A DNA stretch of 64,000 bases, from the NCBI GenBank assembly GCA_963777775.1, contig CAVZRL010000009.1, positions 1-64,000 on the forward strand. Reading direction: 5' to 3'. How positions within the stretch are numbered: position 1 is the first letter of the stretch; each line of letters opens with the position of its first letter. The position numbers and the translations under genes were made by a program. This DNA is from WHSW01 sp963777775. Lineage in GTDB: Bacteria > Actinomycetota > Thermoleophilia > Solirubrobacterales > 70-9. This document shows positions 8,676-14,731 of the stretch, piece by piece. The notes under the pieces are model-generated. The model saw only the letters and a list, made by a program, of their open reading frames with translations. It was not told where the DNA came from and searched no databases.

Positions 8676-8726
8676 AGTAGCGGGGGTGGGATTTGAACCC
8701 ACGACCTCCGGGTTATGAGCCCGGCG
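8676..8726 (-). tRNA. truncated tRNA-Met(CAT), 3' half only; att-like site 3
   Basis: The minus strand shows a full anticodon arm (CCGGG, loop CTCATAA, CCCGG; anticodon CAT), variable loop, T-arm GTGGG-TTCAAAT-CCCAC and the acceptor 3' strand with discriminator A at 8678. The D-arm and acceptor 5' strand are missing: where they should follow, the sequence changes and the ilvG stop codon occurs 13 nt on. It is the best preserved of the three tRNA-derived fragments and cannot make a functional tRNA as read. Confidence 0.8.
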
Positions 8727-8738
8727 ACGCCGGGAGAT

Positions 8739-10418
8739 CTACGCCAACACCGCCTTCCGCGGATACACCACCTCAGGATCCGTCAACACATTCACCAGCG
8801 CCGGCTTGCCGCTCGCGAACGCGCGCTCGAGCGCCGGGCGGAGCTCGGTCGGGTGGTGGACGAGCTCGCCGTGGCCGCCGAGCGCCTGGACGACCTCGTC
8901 GTAGCGGGTCGCGGGGCGGAGCTCGGCGGCGACCTGGTAGCCGTAGAGGAACTTCATCGGGTGGTATTCGAGGGCCCAGATGCCGTTGTTGCCGATGATG
9001 CCGACGACGGGGAGGTCGTGGCGGACCATGGTGTCGAACTCGAGGCCGCTGAAGCCGAAGGCGCCGTCGCCGAGCAGGCAGACGACCTGGCTGTCGGGGT
9101 GGGCGGACTTGGCGCCGATCGCCTGGCCGGGGCCGGCGCCGAGGCAGCCGTACGGGCCGGGGTCCATCCAGCAGCCGGGCTCGTAGGTGTTGACGACGCG
9201 GCCCGCGTAGGAGACGAAGTCGCCGCCGTCGCCGATCACGATCGCGTCGCGGTCGAGCACCTCCCCGAGCTCCTTGTAGACGCGCAGCGGGTGAAGCGGG
9301 GCGCGGTCGTCGTTGAGCTCCTCCTGCTCGGCGGCGCGCTTCTCGTCCTCGGTCTCGCGCAGCGAGGCGACCCAGTCCTTGGTGCGGTCGGGCGAGCCGC
9401 CCGCCGACGCCGCCGCCTCGCGGATCGCCGCCAGGGTCGGCGCGATCGCGCCGACCAGCTCGATCTCGGGCCGGCGGTTGGCGGTCAGCTCGTTCGGCGC
9501 CTCGTCGAGCCAGATGAGCTTCGTCTCCTCGCCGAAGCTGCCGCCGAAGCCGAGCCTGAAGTCGAGCGGGACGCCGATGATCAGCGCCACGTCGGCGCCC
9601 TTCAGCCCCTGGCCGCGCGCCCGCGAGAAGCAGAGCTCGTGGTCGGCGGGCAGGCACCCCCGCCCCATCCCGTTCAGGAACACCGGGATCCCGAGCGCCT
9701 CGGCGAGCGCGCGCAGCTCGTCCTCGCCGCGCGACCAGTAGACCCCGGTCCCGGCCATGATCACCGGCCGCTCGGCCTCGGCGAGCGCCTTCGCCGCCTC
9801 CTCGAGGTTCGGCGCCGGCTCGCCCGGCGCGTCGGGCGCCGCCGGCACCTCGCCCTCGCCCTCCATGAAGACGACGTCGAGCGGGTAGTCGACGTAGGTC
9901 GGGCCGCTCGGCTGGCTCATCGCGGCGTCGATCGCGCGCGCGGTCGCGGCCGGGATCTCGCCCGTGTCCTTGACCGTCTCGGCCGACTTGGTCACCGGGC
10001 CGACGAACGGCAGGTGGTCGATCTCCTGCAGCGAGCCCGAGCCCCAGCGGCCCTCGCCGGCGCGGCCGCCGAGCACGACCAGCGGCGAGCGGTTGAACTT
10101 CGCCCCCGCCATCGCGCTCATCCCGTTGGTCACCCCGGGGCCGGCGGTGAGCGCGGCGATCCCGGGCTTGCGGGTCGCCTTCGCGAACCCCTCCGCCGCC
10201 CAGGCCGCCGCCTGCTCGTGGCGGGTGTCGACGAGCTCGATCCCGTCGGCGACGCAGCCGTCGTAGATCGAGAACAGGTGGCCGCCGGAGAGCGTGAACA
10301 GGTGGCTGACGCCGCGGGCCTTGAGCGCCCGGGTGACCAGCTTGCCGCCGTGGACGGGGCCGGACTCGGCCTCGCCGCCGGCGCCCTCGGCGCGGGCGCT
10401 CTCCTCGGTGGTCGCCAT
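8739..10418 (-). CDS. ilvG: IlvG-type acetolactate synthase-like ThDP enzyme
   Basis: A 559-residue thiamine-diphosphate enzyme. The N-terminal Pyr domain carries TLSGGHLFSIYDG and the activating Glu in VDTRHEQAAAW (about residue 68). A central FAD/NAD-like domain follows, then the C-terminal PP domain with LLGDGAFGFSGLEFDTMV and IIGNNGIW (about 450-480), the GDG...NN motif that binds Mg-ThDP. As I recall it, the sequence closely parallels mycobacterial IlvG, a stand-alone large-subunit-like protein of uncertain physiological role. No small subunit gene is nearby. The ATG lies 9 nt after a TAGGCT box, implying a leaderless mRNA. The stop is 13 nt from a truncated tRNA, so this is the first core gene after the accessory region. 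Confidence 0.85.
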   Translation of the reverse strand: MATTEESARAEGAGGEAESGPVHGGKLVTRALKARGVSHLFTLSGGHLFSIYDGCVADGIELVDTRHEQAAAWAAEGFAKATRKPGIAALTAGPGVTNGMSAMAGAKFNRSPLVVLGGRAGEGRWGSGSLQEIDHLPFVGPVTKSAETVKDTGEIPAATARAIDAAMSQPSGPTYVDYPLDVVFMEGEGEVPAAPDAPGEPAPNLEEAAKALAEAERPVIMAGTGVYWSRGEDELRALAEALGIPVFLNGMGRGCLPADHELCFSRARGQGLKGADVALIIGVPLDFRLGFGGSFGEETKLIWLDEAPNELTANRRPEIELVGAIAPTLAAIREAAASAGGSPDRTKDWVASLRETEDEKRAAEQEELNDDRAPLHPLRVYKELGEVLDRDAIVIGDGGDFVSYAGRVVNTYEPGCWMDPGPYGCLGAGPGQAIGAKSAHPDSQVVCLLGDGAFGFSGLEFDTMVRHDLPVVGIIGNNGIWALEYHPMKFLYGYQVAAELRPATRYDEVVQALGGHGELVHHPTELRPALERAFASGKPALVNVLTDPEVVYPRKAVLA

Positions 10419-10427
10419 CGCGACCCG

Positions 10428-10433
10428 AGCCTA
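10428..10433 (-). promoter_or_regulatory. TAGGCT -10 box of ilvG
   Basis: TAGGCT lies 9 nt upstream of the ilvG ATG. The same hexamer at a similar distance precedes genes starting at 11195, 35451, 54678 and 60383. No clear -35 is visible. Confidence 0.5.
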
Positions 10434-10437
10434 TCGT

Positions 10438-10758
10438 TCAGCCGCGGCGCGGGATCGCGACGGAGACGCTCAGATCCTCAGGCTCGACCGAGCTGACCAG
10501 CGGCACCTTGAGCAATCGCGCCAGGCGCCAGCTCCACGCATACGGCCAGGGCACCGGCAGCTCAGGGGTAACGCGGGTCTTGGTCCCGTCGCGGGCCTCG
10601 ACCTCGAGCGTGACCGTCGAGGACGGGATCACGAGTCCCTGCGGGTGGCCGACGCTGACCAGGCGCAGCCGCTTCGGCCCGCCCCCGCCCGCGGCGCGGC
10701 GGACGTCGCGGGCGACGGAACGGATCAGGCACGGGTTCAGGTAGCGCAGGCGGCTCAT
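10438..10758 (-). CDS. small conserved protein, paralogue of the gene at 17204
   Basis: A 106-residue soluble protein I do not recognise. Its core (VGHPQGLVIPSSTVTLEVE, then PVPWPYAWSWRLARLLKVPL) lines up with the C-terminal domain of the protein at 17204-17674 (VGDPRGLIFTRSTVALELE, then PIPFPAAWGFRIGKRLGLPL). The relative has two membrane helices in front; this one has none. The shared STVxLExE and AWxxRxxxxL patterns suggest a small beta-rich domain restricted to this lineage. It lies 19 bp upstream of ilvG on the same strand. Confidence 0.65.
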   Translation of the reverse strand: MSRLRYLNPCLIRSVARDVRRAAGGGGPKRLRLVSVGHPQGLVIPSSTVTLEVEARDGTKTRVTPELPVPWPYAWSWRLARLLKVPLVSSVEPEDLSVSVAIPRRG

Positions 10759-10839
10759 CGCTGCGCAGCGTCTACCCGGTGGCCGAGCCGCGGAAACGGC
10801 TCGGGCCACCCTGGAGCCCTCCCTAAGCTGTCCGCCCCG

Positions 10840-11184
10840 ATGGGGCTCTGGAGCTCGCTGACGACGAACCCGCCGCCGGCGAGCGAGGCCGAGCGGGCGG
10901 AGACGATGCGGCGGCTGAACGTGATCGCGGTGGTCGCGATCGCCGACGCGCTGCTGCTCGGCGTCCTGCTCTGGGCTTCGTTCAGCGATCGCGAGAGCGC
11001 CGTGCACGTGCTCGGCCCGATCCACGGGCTCGGCTTCGTCGCCCTGCTCTACCTCTGCGTCGCGGGCGCGGTCGAGCAGCGCTGGGGCTGGTGGTATCCG
11101 CTGATCGTCCTGGTCACCGGCGGCCCGCTCGGGTCGCTGATCGGCGACTGGATCGTGCGGCGGCGGATCGCCGTGGCGGTATAG
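10840..11184 (+). CDS. DUF3817 integral membrane protein
   Basis: A 114-residue protein with about three membrane helices: LNVIAVVAIADALLLGVLLW, then GPIHGLGFVALLYLCVAG with the His-Gly typical of DUF3817, then YPLIVLVTGGPLGSLIGDW. DUF3817 proteins are small actinobacterial membrane proteins of unknown function. A TAAGCT box ends 10 nt before the ATG. The next gene starts 10 bp downstream behind its own -10 box. Confidence 0.75.
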   Translation: MGLWSSLTTNPPPASEAERAETMRRLNVIAVVAIADALLLGVLLWASFSDRESAVHVLGPIHGLGFVALLYLCVAGAVEQRWGWWYPLIVLVTGGPLGSLIGDWIVRRRIAVAV

Positions 11185-11187
11185 GCT
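11182..11187 (+). promoter_or_regulatory. TAGGCT -10 box for the gene at 11195
   Basis: TATAGGCT overlaps the stop of the DUF3817 gene. TAGGCT ends 7 nt before the ATG at 11195, which would give a leaderless transcript. Confidence 0.5.
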
Positions 11188-11194
11188 CGGGTCG

Positions 11195-11524
11195 ATGCCG
11201 AGACCGCCCAAGTTCGCTGTCCTTGTCGTCCTCGCCGCGTCGTTCCTGGTCGCCTCCCCGGCCGCCGCCGAACCCTCGCACGGCTGGGACGTGCACTGCG
11301 GGCGCAGCCTCGACGAGGGCGCCGGCTGGTGGGGCCTGAAGGGCTACAACGTCGCCTGCTCGGTCGCCCGCCGGACCGCGAACCAGTACGTCTTTCACGG
11401 CGTCGGCGACCCGAAGGGCTGGCGCTGCCGCGACGTGCAGATCGGCGACGAGGTCTGGCGCACCAACTGCACCCGCCGCAAGGACGGCGAGCACCAGCAC
11501 ATCCGGTTCAAGTACGGCGCCTGA
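11195..11524 (+). CDS. secreted small cysteine-containing protein
   Basis: A 109-residue precursor. The signal peptide FAVLVVLAASFLVASPAAA is followed by a mature domain of about 85 residues with four cysteines (VHCGRS, NVACSV, GWRCRD, RTNCTR) that could form two disulphides. The YVFHGVGDPKGWRCRD core resembles small secreted proteins annotated as hypothetical in Solirubrobacter-like genomes. No catalytic motif is evident. It is probably extracellular or cell-wall associated. Confidence 0.7.
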   Translation: MPRPPKFAVLVVLAASFLVASPAAAEPSHGWDVHCGRSLDEGAGWWGLKGYNVACSVARRTANQYVFHGVGDPKGWRCRDVQIGDEVWRTNCTRRKDGEHQHIRFKYGA

Positions 11525-11632
11525 CGACTCTCGAGCGCGTCGAGTAGACACACCTCAGGCGCGAACTCGGCGCGGTCGGCGCGCCACGGGTGCGTCGGTC
11601 TCGGGCAGGCTTGGGTGCCATGAAGCGGGGCG

Positions 11633-11661
11633 TTGACATGGGCTACACATGCTCTAATGTG
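11633..11661 (+). promoter_or_regulatory. vapBC promoter with overlapping operator
   Basis: TTGACA (11633-11638), a 16-nt spacer and TAATGT (11655-11660) form a near-consensus promoter. An inverted repeat CACAT-N6-ATGTG (11646-11661) covers the -10, which fits binding by the ribbon-helix-helix antitoxin. The ATG is 7 nt past the -10, so the mRNA is probably leaderless. Confidence 0.7.
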
Positions 11662-11667
11662 CAGCAC

Positions 11668-11901
11668 ATGTCGAAGATGATCCAGATCCGCAACGTCCCC
11701 GACGACCTGCACCGGGCGCTGAAGGTGCGCGCGGCGGAGCGGGGGTTGACGCTCTCCGACTACCTGCTCGGCGAGCTCGAGGGACTGGTCGGCAAGCCGA
11801 CCATGGCCGAGTTCGTCGAGCGGGTCATGCAGCGCGAGCCCACGAGCGGAGGCCCTTCGGCGGCCGAGCTCATCCGCAGGCACCGCGGCCCGATCCCGTG
11901 A
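11668..11901 (+). CDS. vapB: VapB/FitA-like ribbon-helix-helix antitoxin
   Basis: A 77-residue protein. The N-terminal ribbon and helices MIQIRNVPDDLHRALKVRAA and ERGLTLSDYLLGELEGL are a FitA-type ribbon-helix-helix DNA-binding domain. The C-terminal tail (PSAAELIRRHRGPI) is the kind of arginine-bearing segment with which such antitoxins cover the PIN active site. The stop overlaps the toxin GTG (GTGA). It should repress its own promoter through the palindrome on the -10. I chose ATG 11668 because it follows the -10 directly and begins the ribbon strand. Confidence 0.85.
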   Translation: MSKMIQIRNVPDDLHRALKVRAAERGLTLSDYLLGELEGLVGKPTMAEFVERVMQREPTSGGPSAAELIRRHRGPIP

Positions 11902-12293
11902 TCGTCATCGACGCCTCCGCCGGCGTCGAGCTGTTCCGCCGGGAAGAGCGCGTCGGCGACCTGATCGCGGCCCGGGTCGAGAACGAGTTCGCGGTCCACG
12001 TGCCGTCGCTGTTCGACCTCGAGGTCCTGCACGCCCTGCGAGGCCTCGAGGCCGCGGGGGCTGTCGGCGAGGCGGCGCTGCGAGAGATGCTCGACGACCT
12101 CGCAACGATTCGGGCGATCCGCTACGACCACGCTCCGCTGCGGTCGCGAGTCTGGTCCCTGCGCCACAACCACACCGCCTACGACGCCGCCTACGTCGCG
12201 CTCGCCGAGCTGCTCGAGGCGACGCTGCTGACCACCGACGCGCGCCTCGCCCGCAGCTCCGGCCACGAGGCCGAGATCGAGCTGATCGCCTGA
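11898..12293 (+). CDS. vapC: VapC-family PIN-domain toxin
   Basis: A 131-residue PIN nuclease. It has the first acidic residue in MIVIDASAGVELF, a Glu in LFDLEVLHALRG, and Asp residues in TAYDAAYVALAELL and LLTTDARLAR, together the four-acid Mg site. VapC toxins cut tRNA or rRNA to stop translation and are neutralised by VapB. The GTG start overlaps the antitoxin stop by four bases, so translation is coupled. The gene looks intact. Confidence 0.9.
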   Translation: MIVIDASAGVELFRREERVGDLIAARVENEFAVHVPSLFDLEVLHALRGLEAAGAVGEAALREMLDDLATIRAIRYDHAPLRSRVWSLRHNHTAYDAAYVALAELLEATLLTTDARLARSSGHEAEIELIA

Positions 12294-12332
12294 GCCGTCA
12301 GGTGGGGTCGCGATCATGCGACCCACTCCTTG

Positions 12333-13688
12333 ATGGCCTTCGACTCCTCCACCCCGCTCCCGGGCGCGGTCGTCCCCGACGCCGCGGCCGCCGATCCCGA
12401 CCTGCCGGGGCCGTTCGCGGTCGGGCGCTGGGCGGAGGGCTTTCGCGACTTCCTCCGCGAGCGGCCGCGGGTGCTGCTGATCGGCGAGGTGGTGAACCTG
12501 AAGCGGGCCCGGGCCTCGACCTACTTCGAGCTCCGCGACGCCGAGGGCGCGGCGCCGGTCGCGATCTGGAACAACGAGCTCGACCGGCTCGAGCTCCCCG
12601 AGGGCGCGCTTCGCGACGGCGCCGAGGTCGTGATCGCCGCCGGGCCCGACTACTACCCGGGCACCGCGACCGCCTCGCCGAGCTTCAACCTGCGCGCCAC
12701 CTACATCCGGCTCGCCGGCGAGGGCGACCTGCTCGCCCAGCTCGACCGGGCGCGCCGGCGGCTCGACGCCGACGGGCTGCTGAAGCCGCAGAAGGAACTG
12801 CCGCGGCCGCTGCTGCCGCGGACGATCGGGGTCGTCAGCGCCCGCGGCTCGGCCGCCTGCGCCGACCTGCTCGCCGGGCTCGAGCGCCGCGGCTGGCGCG
12901 GGACGCTGGTCTGGGCGAGCGCCCCGGTCCAGAACCGGCGCGCGGCGCCGGAGATCGCCCGGGCGCTGGCCGACCTCGCCGCGATCGAGGCGGTCGAGGT
13001 CGCGGTCGTCTGTCGCGGCGGCGGCAGCCTCACCGACCTGTGGGCGTTCTGCGACGAGAACCTCTGCCGCACGGTGGCGCTGCTGCGGCTGCCGGTGATC
13101 AGCGCGATCGGGCACGAGTCCGACCGGACCCTGATCGACGACGTCGCCGCGGTCTCCTGCTCGACCCCGACCCACGCCGCCGAGGCGCTGGTCCGGGTCG
13201 ACGTCGGCGCCGCGCGGTCGGAGCTGCAAGCCCGCACCGCCGCCACCTCGCGCGCCGCCGGCGCGGCGATCGCCCTTCGCGCGCAGCGGCTCGCCGAGTG
13301 CTCGCGGGCCCCGACCCGCGCCCTGCGCTCCGAGCGCACCCGCCTGCACCAGCTCCTGCGCGAGGCGCGCGCCGCGGCCGGGCGCGGGGTCGACGGCCGG
13401 CGCGGTCTGGCGCTCACCCACGCCACCGTCGTCGCCCGCAAGGGCGGCGCCTTCGCCGCCGCCGACGCCGCGGCGCGGCGCCAGCTGACCACCGCCGAGC
13501 GCGCGGTCAACGCCCACGACCCCCAGCGGACGCTCGAGCGCGGCTACGCGCTGGTCGCCGACCGCGCCGGCGAGCCGGTCGCCAGCGCCGCCGCGGCGCG
13601 CGAGCGCCAGCGGGTTGTCATCCGCTTCGCCGACGATGCTGTCGGCGCCGAGGTGGACGCAGATGGAAGCGACGAGCACACCCGATAG
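12333..13688 (+). CDS. xseA: exodeoxyribonuclease VII large subunit
   Basis: About 451 residues. An N-terminal OB fold (VLLIGEVVNLKRARASTYFE, about 45-110) is followed by the catalytic core with TIGVVSARGSAACADLL, VVCRGGGSLTDLWAF and ISAIGHESDRTLIDDVA, then a long helical region and a short C-terminal domain with RGYALV. With XseB it degrades single-stranded DNA in repair. The sequence offers TTG at 12330 and ATG at 12333; I take the ATG. The end overlaps xseB by 26 bp in another frame. Confidence 0.95.
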   Translation: MAFDSSTPLPGAVVPDAAAADPDLPGPFAVGRWAEGFRDFLRERPRVLLIGEVVNLKRARASTYFELRDAEGAAPVAIWNNELDRLELPEGALRDGAEVVIAAGPDYYPGTATASPSFNLRATYIRLAGEGDLLAQLDRARRRLDADGLLKPQKELPRPLLPRTIGVVSARGSAACADLLAGLERRGWRGTLVWASAPVQNRRAAPEIARALADLAAIEAVEVAVVCRGGGSLTDLWAFCDENLCRTVALLRLPVISAIGHESDRTLIDDVAAVSCSTPTHAAEALVRVDVGAARSELQARTAATSRAAGAAIALRAQRLAECSRAPTRALRSERTRLHQLLREARAAAGRGVDGRRGLALTHATVVARKGGAFAAADAAARRQLTTAERAVNAHDPQRTLERGYALVADRAGEPVASAAAARERQRVVIRFADDAVGAEVDADGSDEHTR

Positions 13689-13908
13689 CTACGAGTCCGC
13701 GGTCGCGCGGCTCGAGCAGATCATCGCCCGGCTCGACTCGGGCGAGGCCGAGCTGCGCGAGACGCTCGGGCTCTGCGTCGAGGCGAAGGGGCTGATCGAG
13801 CTCTGCAAGGCAGAGCTCGACGCGGTCTCGGGCCAGCTCAAGGAGCTGGCGCTCGACGACCTGGTCGCCGAGCTCGAGCGCCCGGCCGCCGGCGACGACG
13901 AAAGCTGA
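13663..13908 (+). CDS. xseB: exodeoxyribonuclease VII small subunit
   Basis: An 81-residue helical protein: SYESAVARLEQIIARLDSGE is the standard XseB opening, followed by LRETLGLCVEAKGLIELCKA and a second helix. The acidic tail is usual. It binds the coiled region of XseA as multiple copies. ATG 13663 lies inside the 3' end of xseA, so expression is coupled. Confidence 0.93.
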   Translation: MEATSTPDSYESAVARLEQIIARLDSGEAELRETLGLCVEAKGLIELCKAELDAVSGQLKELALDDLVAELERPAAGDDES

Positions 13909-13992
13909 CCCTTCGGTGACGAAGTTGGCTCGCTGCGTGCGCCACCGGTGCCGCCGCTCGACCTACGCTCGGTTCATGATCGACGGCGAGGG

Positions 13993-14009
13993 ATATGATA
14001 ACGTCATAT
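13993..14009 (+). promoter_or_regulatory. palindromic operator/-10 of the second TA pair
   Basis: ATATGA-TAACG-TCATAT is a perfect 6-bp inverted repeat. It contains TATGAT (13994-13999) as a -10, and its right arm covers the ATG at 14008. Antitoxin binding would block both polymerase and start codon. The mRNA would be leaderless. Confidence 0.65.
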
Positions 14010-14319
14010 GAGCGTGGCAAAGCTCCTCTCCGTCTCGATTCCCGACGAGCTGATGTCCCAGACCGAGGACGCCGCCCGGCGCGCTGGGCAGACCAAGAGC
14101 GAGCTGGTCCGCGAGGCGCTGCGCGAACACGTGCGCGACCGCGAGTGGGAGGAGATCTTCCGCTACGGGGAGGACCGGGCGGAGGCGCTGGGGATCGGCC
14201 CCGAGGACGTCGAGGACCTCGTCGACGAGGTGCGAGCGCAGATGGCGGCCGGCGTTCCCGCGCCGAAGGACATCCAGCACCTGATCGACAGGGTCAAGCG
14301 GCGCGCGACCGACGCCTGA
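14008..14319 (+). CDS. CopG-like ribbon-helix-helix antitoxin
   Basis: A 103-residue protein. N-terminal LLSVSIPDELMSQTEDAARR and KSELVREALREHVRDREWEE are a CopG/RHH_1 DNA-binding domain with a second helix. The C-terminal half (GIGPEDVEDLVDEVRAQMAA) is acidic and probably wraps the PIN toxin. The ATG lies inside the operator palindrome. The stop TGA shares three bases with the presumed CTG start of the toxin. Confidence 0.85.
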   Translation: MSVAKLLSVSIPDELMSQTEDAARRAGQTKSELVREALREHVRDREWEEIFRYGEDRAEALGIGPEDVEDLVDEVRAQMAAGVPAPKDIQHLIDRVKRRATDA

Positions 14320-14729
14320 GGGTCCTTCCGGACACGAACGTGCTCGTCTCGGCGGCGATCGCGGGAGGGCCGCCGCGCCGGATCCTCGCGCTGGCCGAGC
14401 GGGGGCGAATCGAGCTCGTCGTTCCGGACCTGGTCGAGATCGAGCTATTCCGGGTGCTGAGGCGCAAGCGACGCTGGCGTCCGGCCCGGATCGAGGCCTT
14501 CCACGCGCAACTCGCCGGAGCCATCGCGGAAACCCCGGCGGCGCCCGACCGCGCCGAGCCGCTCACCGGCAACCCGGCCGACGACCGGATCCTCGCCTGC
14601 GCGGTCGAGAACCGCGTCGACGTACTGGTGAGCGGCAACAAGCGCCACCTGCTGCCGCTCGGGAGCAGCCAGGGCGTCCGCATCCTCACCCCGCAGGCGC
14701 TGCTGGCGGAGCTGCGCCGCCGGCGCTGA
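14316..14729 (+). CDS. PIN-domain toxin with CTG start
   Basis: A 137-residue PIN nuclease of the type often annotated as putative toxin COG2402. It has the Asp of RVLPDTNVLVSAAIAGG, VVPDLVEIELFRVLRR, an acidic pair in NPADDRILACAVENRVD, and SGNKRHLL. No ATG, GTG or TTG precedes the essential PDTN in this frame after the previous stop. CTG at 14316 lies as CTGA over the antitoxin stop, just where ATGA would be, and gives an N-terminus (M)RVLPDTN that fits the family. The downstream in-frame GTG would delete the first catalytic Asp. Confidence 0.85.
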   Translation: MRVLPDTNVLVSAAIAGGPPRRILALAERGRIELVVPDLVEIELFRVLRRKRRWRPARIEAFHAQLAGAIAETPAAPDRAEPLTGNPADDRILACAVENRVDVLVSGNKRHLLPLGSSQGVRILTPQALLAELRRRR

Positions 14730-14731
14730 CC

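Noticed and set aside
8650..8725. Peptide ending GVGFEPTTSGL on the plus strand
   Set aside because: This is the translation of the tRNA 3' end, a common annotation artefact, not a gene.
8715..10496. 593-codon plus-strand open frame opposite ilvG
   Set aside because: It mirrors ilvG codons on the other strand (Ala/Arg/Asp/Val-rich, no domain). Similar long antisense frames lie opposite most high-GC genes here and are shadows.
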